Positions 1 to 5,570 of a stretch of 7,259 nucleotides of DNA are shown in pieces. The notes under the pieces are model-generated. The model ran no database searches, was not told where the DNA came from, and saw only the letters and a list, made by a program, of their open reading frames with translations. Position 1 is the stretch's first letter. Each line of letters begins with the position of its first letter. The stretch lies in contig VBLZ01000217.1 of NCBI GenBank assembly GCA_005878515.1, positions 1 through 7,259 on the forward strand, given 5' to 3'. The position numbers and the translations under genes were made by a program. Source of the stretch: Methanobacteriota archaeon (lineage in GTDB: Archaea; Thermoplasmatota; Thermoplasmata; RBG-16-68-12).

Positions 1-358
1 CGCACGCGAGGGCGAGTTCCGCGCCCGCACCGCGGGCTGCACCGGCGATGGCGGCAATCGTTGGCTTCGTGAGGTGCTCCAGCGCCCAGAACGCGTCTTG
101 GCCTCGGCTCATCTCGTCCTGCGCGGCCTTCAGCGAGAGGCGCGACCACTCGGCCATGTCCAGGCCCGCGCAGAAGTTTGCATGTCCCGCTCCCGCAAGG
201 ACGGCCGCGCGAACGGAGTCGTCTTTCTCCAGGTCCGCGACCCGGGCGGCGAGGTCGGCGACCATCGAGAGGCTCAGCAGGTTGCGCGGGGGATTCTCGA
301 TCCACAGCACCGCCACGGCGCCTTCGTGGGCGGTCCGGATGTGGGCCGGGTCGGGCAT
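1..358 (-). CDS. Enoyl-CoA hydratase/isomerase (crotonase family), N-terminal part
   Basis: This is the first 119 residues of a crotonase-fold enzyme; the gene runs off the left edge. Members hydrate or isomerise 2-enoyl-CoA thioesters in beta-oxidation and related pathways. The N-terminus shows the family pattern: a first strand with VAVLWIENPP at about 15-24, the CoA/oxyanion segment NFCAGLDM at 61-68, and KPTIAAIAGAARGAGAELAL at about 98-117. In the usual G-G-G-x-E-L signature the central glycine, which gives an oxyanion-hole NH, is alanine here (A111). The glutamate of that motif is present (E114). The second catalytic glutamate position lies beyond the window. ATG 358 was chosen because homology starts a few residues later and a TATA-like element lies about 29 bp upstream, which suits a leaderless transcript. 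The gene is divergent from the acyl-CoA synthetase, a natural partner. The exact substrate cannot be told from this part. Confidence 0.88.
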   Translation of the reverse strand, partial: MPDPAHIRTAHEGAVAVLWIENPPRNLLSLSMVADLAARVADLEKDDSVRAAVLAGAGHANFCAGLDMAEWSRLSLKAAQDEMSRGQDAFWALEHLTKPTIAAIAGAARGAGAELALAC

Positions 359-383
359 GGGGCCGCCATGGGCTCCTGCGGCG

Positions 384-400
384 GATAATCGTTTCGCGGC
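384..400 (-). promoter_or_regulatory. Putative archaeal BRE/TATA promoter of the enoyl-CoA hydratase gene
   Basis: Read on the minus strand, this stretch is GCGAAACGATTATC: a purine-rich BRE-like GCGAAA followed by a TATA-like CGATTATC centred near 387. That is about 29 bp before the ATG at 358, which would place transcription initiation at or very near the start codon. Similar elements precede other genes in the window. No strong SD sequence sits at the usual distance. This is inferred from pattern and spacing only. Confidence 0.4.
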
Positions 401-453
401 CGCGCTGCCGGTCCATCAGGTTTTAGCCCTTCGCCCCGTTATCTTCCACTCAT

Positions 454-472
454 AAAGGGGGAGACGGCGCTG
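454..472 (+). promoter_or_regulatory. Shine-Dalgarno GGGGGAG followed by a CTG start codon
   Basis: A purine run, AAAGGGGGAG (454-463), is followed six bases later by CTG at 470. From the in-frame stop TAA at 386 down to TTG 548 the frame has no ATG, GTG or TTG, yet codons 470-547 encode a conserved acyl-CoA synthetase N-terminus (ERPWLRSWPQGVPKSIDYP). The SD placement therefore supports CTG 470 as the initiation codon. A competing TATA-like TTATCT at 439-444 would put the transcript start close to 470 and leave the SD untranscribed, so the promoter assignment remains open. Confidence 0.55.
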
Positions 473-2170
473 GAGCGACCTTGGCTGCGCAGTTGGCCGC
501 AGGGCGTTCCGAAGTCCATCGACTATCCGGAGATTTCGGTCCACGAGTTGCTCCGCCGGGCCGCGAATGAATTCGGGGATCGTCCCGCGATCACGTTCTA
601 TGGCAAGTCCACGTCCTTCCGCGACCTCGATGTGGCGGTCGATCGGTTCGCGGCAGGCCTGCGGGCGATCGGGGTCCGACCGGGGGATCGCGTGTCCCTC
701 GTCCTGCCGAACACGCCCCATTTCGTCGTTGCGTTCTTTGCGGTGCTCCGGGCGGGGGCTATCGTCGTACAGACGAATCCGCTGTACACCCCGCGGGAGC
801 TGGAGAGCTTGTGGACCGACGCGGGCGTCGAGACAGTCATCGCGTTGGACCTGTTCTGGCACAACGTATCGAAGGCCCGGATGAACGCGTCGGTGAAGCG
901 CATCGTCGTGTGCGATGTCGGCGAGTTCCTGAAGGTCCCCTTGCGGCAACTCTACCCGATCAAGAAACGGCGGGACCTGAAGAAGCAAGGCCACTGGCCT
1001 CTCGTCATCCCCCGGGAACCTGGAATCCACCGATTCACGGACATCGCTCGGACACCGGCGGGTCCGGTAGCGGAGGCCGGCGCAAACCCCGACGACGTCG
1101 CGGTCCTGCAGTACACGGGCGGCACGACCGGCACGTCGAAGGGGGCGATGCTGACGAACCGCAATCTGATCGCCAATGCGATGCAGGTCGCGGCGTGGTT
1201 TTCCGCGGGTTCCGGCGAGCCCGAGAAGCTGCTCGGCGCCATTCCGATGTTCCACGTCTACGGCTTGACCGCTGTGATGCTCTTCTCCGTCGTCGCGGGG
1301 GTCGAGGTCGTCCTGTACCCGAACCCGCGAGAGATCGGCGCGATCCTCAAGTTGATCAACAAGACGAAGCCGAGTCTCTTCCCCGGCGTCCCGACGATGT
1401 ACATCGCAATCCTCCGGCACCCGAAGCTCACGAAGTACGACCTCCGTTCGATCCGCGGCTGCATCTCCGGGGCCGCGCCCCTTCCGAACGAGGTGCGGAA
1501 GCAGTTCGAATCCGCGACGGGAGGGCGACTCGTCGAGGGATACGGCCTGACGGAGGCGTCGCCCGTCACCCATTGCAATCCGATGAACGGCGTCGTGAAG
1601 GAGTGCATCGGCATCCCGTTCCCCGACACGGACGCAAAAATCGTCGACGCGGACGACCCGTCGCGGGACCTCCCGCAAGGCGACGTCGGCGAACTCGCGG
1701 TGCGAGGTCCTCAGGTAATGAAAGGGTACTGGCGCAAGCCGGAGGAAACGGCCATGGTCCTCCGGAACGGATGGTTGCTTACGGGCGACATCGCCCGGAT
1801 GGACGAGGACGGCTACTTCTACATCGTCGACCGCAAGAAGGACATGATCCTCTGCTCCGGATACAACGTGTATCCGCGGGAGGTCGAAGAGGTCCTCTTC
1901 ATGCATCCGGCCGTGGGGGAAGCCGCGGCCATCGGGGTGCCGGACAAGTACCGCGGCGAGTCGGTCAAGGCGTTCGTGGTCCTGAAGAGCGGAAAGGCCG
2001 CGACGCAGGAGGAAATCATCGCATTCTGCAAGGAGCGCCTCGCGGCATTCAAGGTCCCGAAATCCGTCGAGTTCGCGACCGCCCTTCCGATGTCCCTCGT
2101 GGGCAAGGTCTTGCGACGGCAGCTGCGAGAGCAAGAGCTCGCGAAGTCGAAAGCCGCCGCTTCGGACTGA
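470..2170 (+). CDS. Long-chain fatty acid--CoA ligase (FadD-like acyl-CoA synthetase)
   Basis: This 566-residue adenylate-forming enzyme activates a carboxylic acid with ATP to an acyl-AMP and then an acyl-CoA thioester. The full set of ANL-superfamily motifs is visible: the phosphate-binding loop YTGGTTGTSKG at 215-225, PMFHVYGLT near 259-267, YGLTEASP at 358-365, TGD with the ribose-binding Asp at 440, DRKKDMI from 454, and the C-terminal catalytic lysine in GKVLRRQ at about 546. Length and motif order match bacterial and archaeal long-chain acyl-CoA ligases; chain length and aromatic versus aliphatic preference cannot be read from sequence. The start is taken at CTG 470 because the next in-frame start (TTG 548) would remove a conserved segment. 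The gene is divergent from an enoyl-CoA hydratase, fitting fatty-acid or aryl-acid catabolism, and ends 11 bp from a convergent gene. Confidence 0.93.
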   Translation: MERPWLRSWPQGVPKSIDYPEISVHELLRRAANEFGDRPAITFYGKSTSFRDLDVAVDRFAAGLRAIGVRPGDRVSLVLPNTPHFVVAFFAVLRAGAIVVQTNPLYTPRELESLWTDAGVETVIALDLFWHNVSKARMNASVKRIVVCDVGEFLKVPLRQLYPIKKRRDLKKQGHWPLVIPREPGIHRFTDIARTPAGPVAEAGANPDDVAVLQYTGGTTGTSKGAMLTNRNLIANAMQVAAWFSAGSGEPEKLLGAIPMFHVYGLTAVMLFSVVAGVEVVLYPNPREIGAILKLINKTKPSLFPGVPTMYIAILRHPKLTKYDLRSIRGCISGAAPLPNEVRKQFESATGGRLVEGYGLTEASPVTHCNPMNGVVKECIGIPFPDTDAKIVDADDPSRDLPQGDVGELAVRGPQVMKGYWRKPEETAMVLRNGWLLTGDIARMDEDGYFYIVDRKKDMILCSGYNVYPREVEEVLFMHPAVGEAAAIGVPDKYRGESVKAFVVLKSGKAATQEEIIAFCKERLAAFKVPKSVEFATALPMSLVGKVLRRQLREQELAKSKAAASD

Positions 2171-2181
2171 AGGCGAATGGC

Positions 2182-3375
2182 TCAACCGAACCGAATCGCC
2201 ATTTCGGGAGCGTCGAGGAACCGACGCAGGTCCTCCGCCTCGTCGCGCACCGCGGTGCGGACGGCCGCGGGGAGCGGACCGAACGGTTTGACTCGAACCT
2301 GAAGTCGGCGGCTCGTGCGCTCGTAGGACCAGACGGCCGCCACCCGGCCGTCGACAAGCACGACCGGGGAGAGCCACCCTTGTGGACGATATACACGCGC
2401 GTGGTGGGCACGTTCGACGAGGTGGCGGTGGTCCTTCTGGCCCAGGAGGAAGGAGTCGAAGGATGGCAGGAGTCGGATGACCGAAACGTCGAGCTTCGCT
2501 TCCGTCAATGCCGGAAGGTCTTCGCGAAGCACCCAGGCGGTTTGTCCGTCGACATCGACGGCCGCCAGCTCCGGCTCCAAGCGCGTCCAGACGTCGCGGG
2601 CGTCCGCGGCCCGCAGTCCAATCCAGATGTTGAAGTCTTGCAAGGTCGCGGGTCCGTGCGCCCTCAGGTACCGCCGGAGAAGTTCGAGCTCTGCTTTCTC
2701 CGGAGGCAAATCGTCCCAGTCGGGAAGCCATTTCTCTGGGCGGACGAACGTCGCCTCGCCATCGCGGACCGGACCGAAACAGGCCTGGCTCCGGGTGCAC
2801 GCCAGGAAGATGACCCCGTCAAGCGAGAACACCGCGCGCCCGATCCGGAATCCGGCCGCGGTCGACGGGTTCCCCCATCCACGGCCCGACTTCTGGACGA
2901 TCTTGATTCCGAGCGAGGCGCTGATCCGCTCCGCAATCTCGGGGCGCGTGCGTGGTCGATCCAGGGCCTTCCGCATCGCCCCGACGAGTCGGTCGACCGC
3001 GTCGGTTGGGATCTTGGCGCGGGCCATCCAGGCGATCCAGCGCGCGTCCCGCCGGGAGCTGCCCCGCAGGAACACTGCGAAATCCCGGGACGGGATGAGG
3101 TGGAGCGTGCCCCGAATGCACCACGACTTCACAAGTGTCCGGTCTCTCCACAACGCCTCCTCGACGTCGGCCACGCGAAGGCCGCGGGTCCGTGCCCACA
3201 ACGAGATCTGCGCAGCGGACAGCAATTGGGCCTGCGCGCCACCCATGTCACCCGCGACTTGGACGAGGCCCGAGGCCGGTGCTTGGTCGATGAGGTGATG
3301 ACGAGAGAGCCGGAAGGCCGAGACCTGTTCTCGAGATACGGGGATTGCGTCGATAACCGGCGTTCGAGCAGTCAT
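2182..3375 (-). CDS. AlkZ/YcaQ-like winged-helix DNA glycosylase family protein (HTH_42, formerly DUF1006)
   Basis: This protein of 397 residues belongs to the HTH_42 family of tandem winged helices, whose studied members AlkZ and YcaQ are DNA glycosylases that remove bulky alkyl lesions or unhook interstrand crosslinks. Visible hallmarks are the QAQ triplet at about 48-50, matching the Q-x-Q catalytic motif of AlkZ rather than the Q-x-D of YcaQ, then SLWARTRGL, SWCIRGTLHLIPSRD, a C-terminal winged-helix segment GPATLQDFNIWIGL, and LLPSFDSFLLGQKD at about 302-315 followed by YRPQGWLSPVVLVDGRVAAVW. Length is normal and no frame break is seen. ATG 3375 is preferred because a TATA-like box is centred 32 bp upstream; GTG 3390, five codons earlier, is possible but overlaps the GGAG that would serve it. 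Activity of this branch is inferred, since many HTH_42 proteins are uncharacterised. Confidence 0.85.
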   Translation of the reverse strand: MTARTPVIDAIPVSREQVSAFRLSRHHLIDQAPASGLVQVAGDMGGAQAQLLSAAQISLWARTRGLRVADVEEALWRDRTLVKSWCIRGTLHLIPSRDFAVFLRGSSRRDARWIAWMARAKIPTDAVDRLVGAMRKALDRPRTRPEIAERISASLGIKIVQKSGRGWGNPSTAAGFRIGRAVFSLDGVIFLACTRSQACFGPVRDGEATFVRPEKWLPDWDDLPPEKAELELLRRYLRAHGPATLQDFNIWIGLRAADARDVWTRLEPELAAVDVDGQTAWVLREDLPALTEAKLDVSVIRLLPSFDSFLLGQKDHRHLVERAHHARVYRPQGWLSPVVLVDGRVAAVWSYERTSRRLQVRVKPFGPLPAAVRTAVRDEAEDLRRFLDAPEMAIRFG

Positions 3376-3403
3376 CGGAGAGTTGGGCACTCCTGGTTTC
3401 TCA

Positions 3404-3420
3404 GATAAGGTTTTTCGGAC
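3404..3420 (-). promoter_or_regulatory. Putative BRE/TATA promoter of the AlkZ-like gene
   Basis: The minus strand reads GTCCGAAAAACCTTATC. CCGAAAAA would be the BRE and CCTTATC the TATA-like box centred near 3407. Initiation about 26 bp downstream gives a transcript beginning only a few bases before ATG 3375. The element closely resembles the plus-strand one at 3443-3456 in the same intergenic region. Confidence 0.5.
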
Positions 3421-3442
3421 GATGGCCAGCTCACCTGAGGTC

Positions 3443-3456
3443 TCCGAAACCTTAAG
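3443..3456 (+). promoter_or_regulatory. Putative BRE/TATA promoter of the dCMP deaminase gene
   Basis: TCCGAAACCTTAAG has a BRE-like CCGAAA joined to a TATA-like CCTTAA, centred near 3452, about 48 bp before ATG 3501. This predicts a leader of roughly 20 nt, which contains a weak SD-like GGTGGG at about 3489-3494. It points away from the matching minus-strand element about 45 bp to its left, giving a back-to-back promoter pair. Confidence 0.45.
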
Positions 3457-3500
3457 CCCGACCGCGGGTTCCTCGAGTCCTGGTCCGCGGTGGGCCGTCC

Positions 3501-3914
3501 ATGGGAAAGATCGAGCGACCGAGCTTGGAGAGCCTGATCATGGACTTCGCGATGTCCCTCACGCGCCGGGCGACGTGTAAGCGCGCCCAATTCTCTTGCG
3601 TTGTGACATCCGAGGACATGACCCAAATTTACGGGTTCGGGTATAACGGCACCGCAAGAGGATTCTCCCACGATGATTGCAAGTTCGACCAGCCCGGAAA
3701 CTGTCAGTGCGTCCACGCCGAACAGAACGCGCTCATCAAGGTCCGAGTGAATGACCCACGCAAAGTCGTTTTCGTCACCGGCCAGCCTTGCGTGACGTGC
3801 GCGAAGCTCATCATCAATAGTGGCGCCTCGAAAGTCTACTACCGAAGTGCGTATCGAAGCGACGAGGGACTCGAGCTATTCAAAAAGGCGGGCATCGAAA
3901 CCGAGCGTGTCTAG
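3501..3914 (+). CDS. dCMP deaminase / cytidine deaminase family zinc enzyme
   Basis: This is a 137-residue zinc-dependent deaminase of the dCMP deaminase type, predicted to convert dCMP (or a related deoxycytidine nucleotide) to dUMP for dTTP synthesis. The zinc signature is complete: HAE at 72-74 (H72 ligand, E74 proton shuttle) and PCVTC at 96-100 (C97 and C100 ligands). The substrate loop GYNGTARGF at 47-55, followed by HDDC, resembles the ComEB-type consensus. Extra cysteines at 26, 33, 60, 68 and 70 could form a second metal site as in some dCMP deaminases; this is inference. Length is slightly short of the family norm but includes the core fold. The gene is monocistronic, with a divergent repair-type gene upstream. 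Deamination of another cytosine-like substrate cannot be excluded. Confidence 0.88.
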   Translation: MGKIERPSLESLIMDFAMSLTRRATCKRAQFSCVVTSEDMTQIYGFGYNGTARGFSHDDCKFDQPGNCQCVHAEQNALIKVRVNDPRKVVFVTGQPCVTCAKLIINSGASKVYYRSAYRSDEGLELFKKAGIETERV

Positions 3915-5362
3915 TCCGACTGCCTGCTCCTTCCGCGGACGCGCGGATTCGTGCCTCGGTCCGCGATCAGATCCAGATGCCCAGGATCAGACCCATGATC
4001 AGGTATGTCACGAACGTGTGGCCCAAGTTGATCCCGACCAGTTTGCCCGGGCGGCCTTCGAAAATCGCGCCAGCGACCGTTGTGGTCAGCAGGAATCCGA
4101 ACCAGACGAGGAATCCGACGACGAGTCCGCCCGCAACACCGCCAGGGAGGCCCACATTCGCCGAACGTCCATATTCCAAGAGGATCGCGAGAACGAATGC
4201 CGCGATGAGGCTCCCGATGAGCCCGGCGGCGACGCCTTTCGGCGCCCGCTTGCGCATCGCCTCCATGTCCGCCTCGGTCTTGCCGAGCGCGGCCATCCAT
4301 GCTCTCCCGAACACGGGTCGGGCATACCAAATTCCTCCGATGACGAAACTCACGATGGTCGCCACGATCGCGGCGATGTAGAAATTCGCGTCCAGCATCA
4401 GTGCCATACGAACCTCCTCCCAGAACCGCGGACCGCTTCGCCCCGAAGCCTCGCTCGCTCAGCCGGAGGACGTCCGACTCCTGCAGTCCGCCGCCGAGGT
4501 ACACATCGAGGTCGAGCCCCTCGAGCATCGAGAGGAGCGCAGGATCGGGACCGAGTTCCGAACCGAGGCGCCGCAAGTCCATCACGCACACCGCGGTGAA
4601 GCCCATCCCCCGTAGGGCGCGTACGACGTCCGGGAGGTCGACCTGGCCCTCCTTGGGCTCCCTCCACACGACGTGGCCGTCCCAATCGAGGCACGGAAGG
4701 ACCTCGGAGGACAACGCATAGAGGACGGCGAAGGAGTCGAGCGAGGCGAGGGTCTTCGAGCCCGCGACGACCCGCTCCACATCGAGCATGTAGCCGTCCA
4801 TGACCTCCTCCGGCTCGCGGCCGCCGGAGTCGAGCCACACGTCGCACCGCTTCCCCAGATGCCGCGTGACGTCGAAGTTCGGGTTCGCGCGGTTGATGCC
4901 CGCGAGGTCGAGCATGTAGACGCGGGACGCATTGTACCGCGGTCCGCCGATCACATCCCAGTATTCCTGGAACGAGACCCGGTATCCGGTCGGCGTCAGC
5001 GCACCGGCGTCCCACCGAACCCCGGTGACCCTCGCGACGCGTGCAGGCACGAGATCCAAGAGCTTGATGTCAATCAACGGATCCGTCTGGATCGGGAGGA
5101 TCGGAATCGACACGGGGCCTTTCTTAGCGGACGCGGGTTCCGGCTCCCAGATGCCTTTCTTCTCCCGCTCGAACTGGGCGCGCGCTGATTCGGTGTCGAA
5201 GAAGATCGGAAGGCCCTCGTGGCCACATGTGTGGCACACGTACGAGCGGCTGTCGCTATCGACGCCCGCGATCGGGCCCATCACGAGGAGCTTCGGATGG
5301 ACTTGACCGCTCCCGCACCGCCCGCACGCGGCGAAATCCGTCGGCCCGAAACGCCCTGGCAT
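3911..5362 (-). CDS. Zinc-ribbon/HisA-like TIM-barrel fusion protein (COG1411-like), C-terminus aberrant
   Basis: The frame is open for 483 codons, but recognisable protein covers only about residues 1-308 (5362 to about 4439). Residues 13-46 form a zinc ribbon (C13, C16, C43, C46). After a linker at about 68-90 comes a barrel related to HisA, the ProFAR isomerase, of the uncharacterised COG1411 type: VYMLDLAGINRANPNFD (148-164), DVWLDSGG (174-181), VVAGSKTLASLDSF (198-211), VLPCLDWDGHVV (221-232), VMDLRRLGSELGPD (260-273) and DVYLGGGLQESDV (286-298). The expected last strand and helix, usually G-x-L-V-x-x-A-L-H-like, are missing in all three frames after GFGA (305-308). From there the frame reads through DUF1761 as an arginine- and glycine-rich shadow. 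ATG 5362 follows a GAGG overlapping the stop of the upstream gene. The function is unassigned; true histidine biosynthesis is unlikely given the divergence and fusion. Confidence 0.72.
   Translation of the reverse strand: MPGRFGPTDFAACGRCGSGQVHPKLLVMGPIAGVDSDSRSYVCHTCGHEGLPIFFDTESARAQFEREKKGIWEPEPASAKKGPVSIPILPIQTDPLIDIKLLDLVPARVARVTGVRWDAGALTPTGYRVSFQEYWDVIGGPRYNASRVYMLDLAGINRANPNFDVTRHLGKRCDVWLDSGGREPEEVMDGYMLDVERVVAGSKTLASLDSFAVLYALSSEVLPCLDWDGHVVWREPKEGQVDLPDVVRALRGMGFTAVCVMDLRRLGSELGPDPALLSMLEGLDLDVYLGGGLQESDVLRLSERGFGAKRSAVLGGGSYGTDAGREFLHRRDRGDHREFRHRRNLVCPTRVRESMDGRARQDRGGHGGDAQAGAERRRRRAHREPHRGIRSRDPLGIWTFGECGPPWRCCGRTRRRIPRLVRIPADHNGRWRDFRRPPGQTGRDQLGPHVRDIPDHGSDPGHLDLIADRGTNPRVRGRSRQSD
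3934..3965. terminator. Candidate hairpin between convergent genes
   Basis: CGCGGAC (3934-3940) and GTCCGCG (3959-3965) form a perfect 7 bp GC-rich stem with an 18-nt loop. It lies in the 52 bp gap between the dCMP deaminase stop and the DUF1761 stop, so it could end transcription from both sides. There is no T-run, which archaeal terminators usually need, so the role is weakly supported. Confidence 0.3.
3967..4407 (-). CDS. DUF1761 family small membrane protein
   Basis: This 146-residue integral membrane protein has four predicted transmembrane helices, at about 8-28, 58-77, 88-110 and 124-145. The pattern matches DUF1761: a first helix ending GGIWYARPVFGRAWM at about 24-38, a charged loop (KTEADMEAMRKRAPKG at 43-58), and a final segment FEGRPGKLVGINLGHTFVTYLIMG at about 116-139. 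The molecular function of the family is unknown. An excellent SD, GGGAGGAGG (4413-4421), lies five bases before ATG 4407, so independent translation is well supported. It is the last gene of a minus-strand operon. The upstream HisA-like reading frame has no stop before this gene and runs through it in another frame, suggesting a rearrangement at the junction. The frame with hydrophobic periodicity and family likeness is clearly this one. Confidence 0.87.
   Translation of the reverse strand: MALMLDANFYIAAIVATIVSFVIGGIWYARPVFGRAWMAALGKTEADMEAMRKRAPKGVAAGLIGSLIAAFVLAILLEYGRSANVGLPGGVAGGLVVGFLVWFGFLLTTTVAGAIFEGRPGKLVGINLGHTFVTYLIMGLILGIWI
4413..4421 (-). promoter_or_regulatory. Strong ribosome binding site of the DUF1761 gene
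   Basis: On the minus strand GGGAGGAGG stands five bases upstream of ATG 4407. It is the strongest SD in the window and sets the start of DUF1761. It also sits exactly where similarity of the upstream HisA-like protein stops. Confidence 0.8.
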
Positions 5363-5372
5363 CGGACGCGCC

Positions 5373-5519
5373 TCACTCGACGCGAATGACCTTCACCCGT
5401 TTGCCGATCCAGTCCGGCGGGAGGTACACACGGCCCGAGCTCCCGCTCTTCGCCACGACCTTCTCGAGCATTTCCTGACCAAAGACTTCGAACTTCGATT
5501 CTCTCCGGACCCGAGCCAT
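5373..5519 (-). CDS. Small DUF2080-like protein (48 aa)
   Basis: This 48-residue basic protein reads from ATG 5519 to TGA 5373-5375. Its second half, EKVVAKSGSSGRVYLPPDWIGKRVKVIRVE, follows the pattern of DUF2080, a family of short archaeal proteins often labelled transposon-encoded: a strand E-K-V-V, a G-x-x-x-R-V-Y-L-P-x-x-W-I-G-K hairpin, and a closing V-K-V-I strand. That arrangement resembles an AbrB/MazE-like swapped-hairpin half-site, so DNA binding is possible but inferred. It is the first gene of the minus-strand operon, 10 bp upstream of the zinc-ribbon/HisA-like gene. GGAG directly abuts ATG, too close for a normal SD. A TATA-like box about 38 bp upstream suggests a short leader. 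A 12 bp palindrome lies between box and gene. No transposase is present in the window. Confidence 0.75.
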   Translation of the reverse strand: MARVRRESKFEVFGQEMLEKVVAKSGSSGRVYLPPDWIGKRVKVIRVE

Positions 5520-5542
5520 CTCCGGACCCCCGCCCGCTTAGG

Positions 5543-5554
5543 CGTCCGCGGACG
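5543..5554. promoter_or_regulatory. Perfect 12 bp palindrome, candidate operator
   Basis: CGTCCGCGGACG is a perfect inverted repeat with no spacer. It touches the downstream edge of the TATA-like box of the operon headed by the DUF2080-like gene and ends 24 bp before its ATG, where a bound repressor would block initiation. Palindromes of this size also occur by chance in GC-rich DNA. Confidence 0.35.
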
Positions 5555-5570
5555 ATAAGCTTTGCTCAGC
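5553..5570 (-). promoter_or_regulatory. Putative BRE/TATA promoter of the DUF2080-like operon
   Basis: The minus strand reads GAGCAAAGCTTATCG: a BRE-like GCAAAG and a TATA-like GCTTATCG centred near 5557. Initiation would fall near 5530, leaving a leader of about 10 nt. The TTATC core is shared with the promoters proposed at 384-400 and 3404-3420. Confidence 0.42.

Noticed and set aside
48..455. Plus-strand frames over the first 455 bases
   Set aside because: They lie opposite the crotonase gene, whose family motifs are clear on the minus strand.
2176..2203. Short inverted repeat AATGGC/GCCATT at the convergent gene ends
   Set aside because: Only 6 bp, lies mostly in coding sequence and has no T-run, so it is not convincing as a terminator.
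416..2800. A 794-codon minus-strand frame opposite the acyl-CoA synthetase and part of the glycosylase gene
   Set aside because: Its translation is rich in Arg, Asp, Gly and Pro with no family likeness. It is an antisense shadow in GC-rich DNA; the plus strand carries all the ligase motifs.
811..3408. An 865-codon plus-strand frame
   Set aside because: It spans two recognised convergent genes in wrong frames and has no recognisable domain.
4398..5015. A 205-codon minus-strand frame inside the HisA-like gene that ends over the DUF1761 start
   Set aside because: Its composition is Arg-rich. I considered it as a frameshifted C-terminus for the barrel, but its tail (RGEAVRGSGRRFVWH) does not supply the missing family motif.
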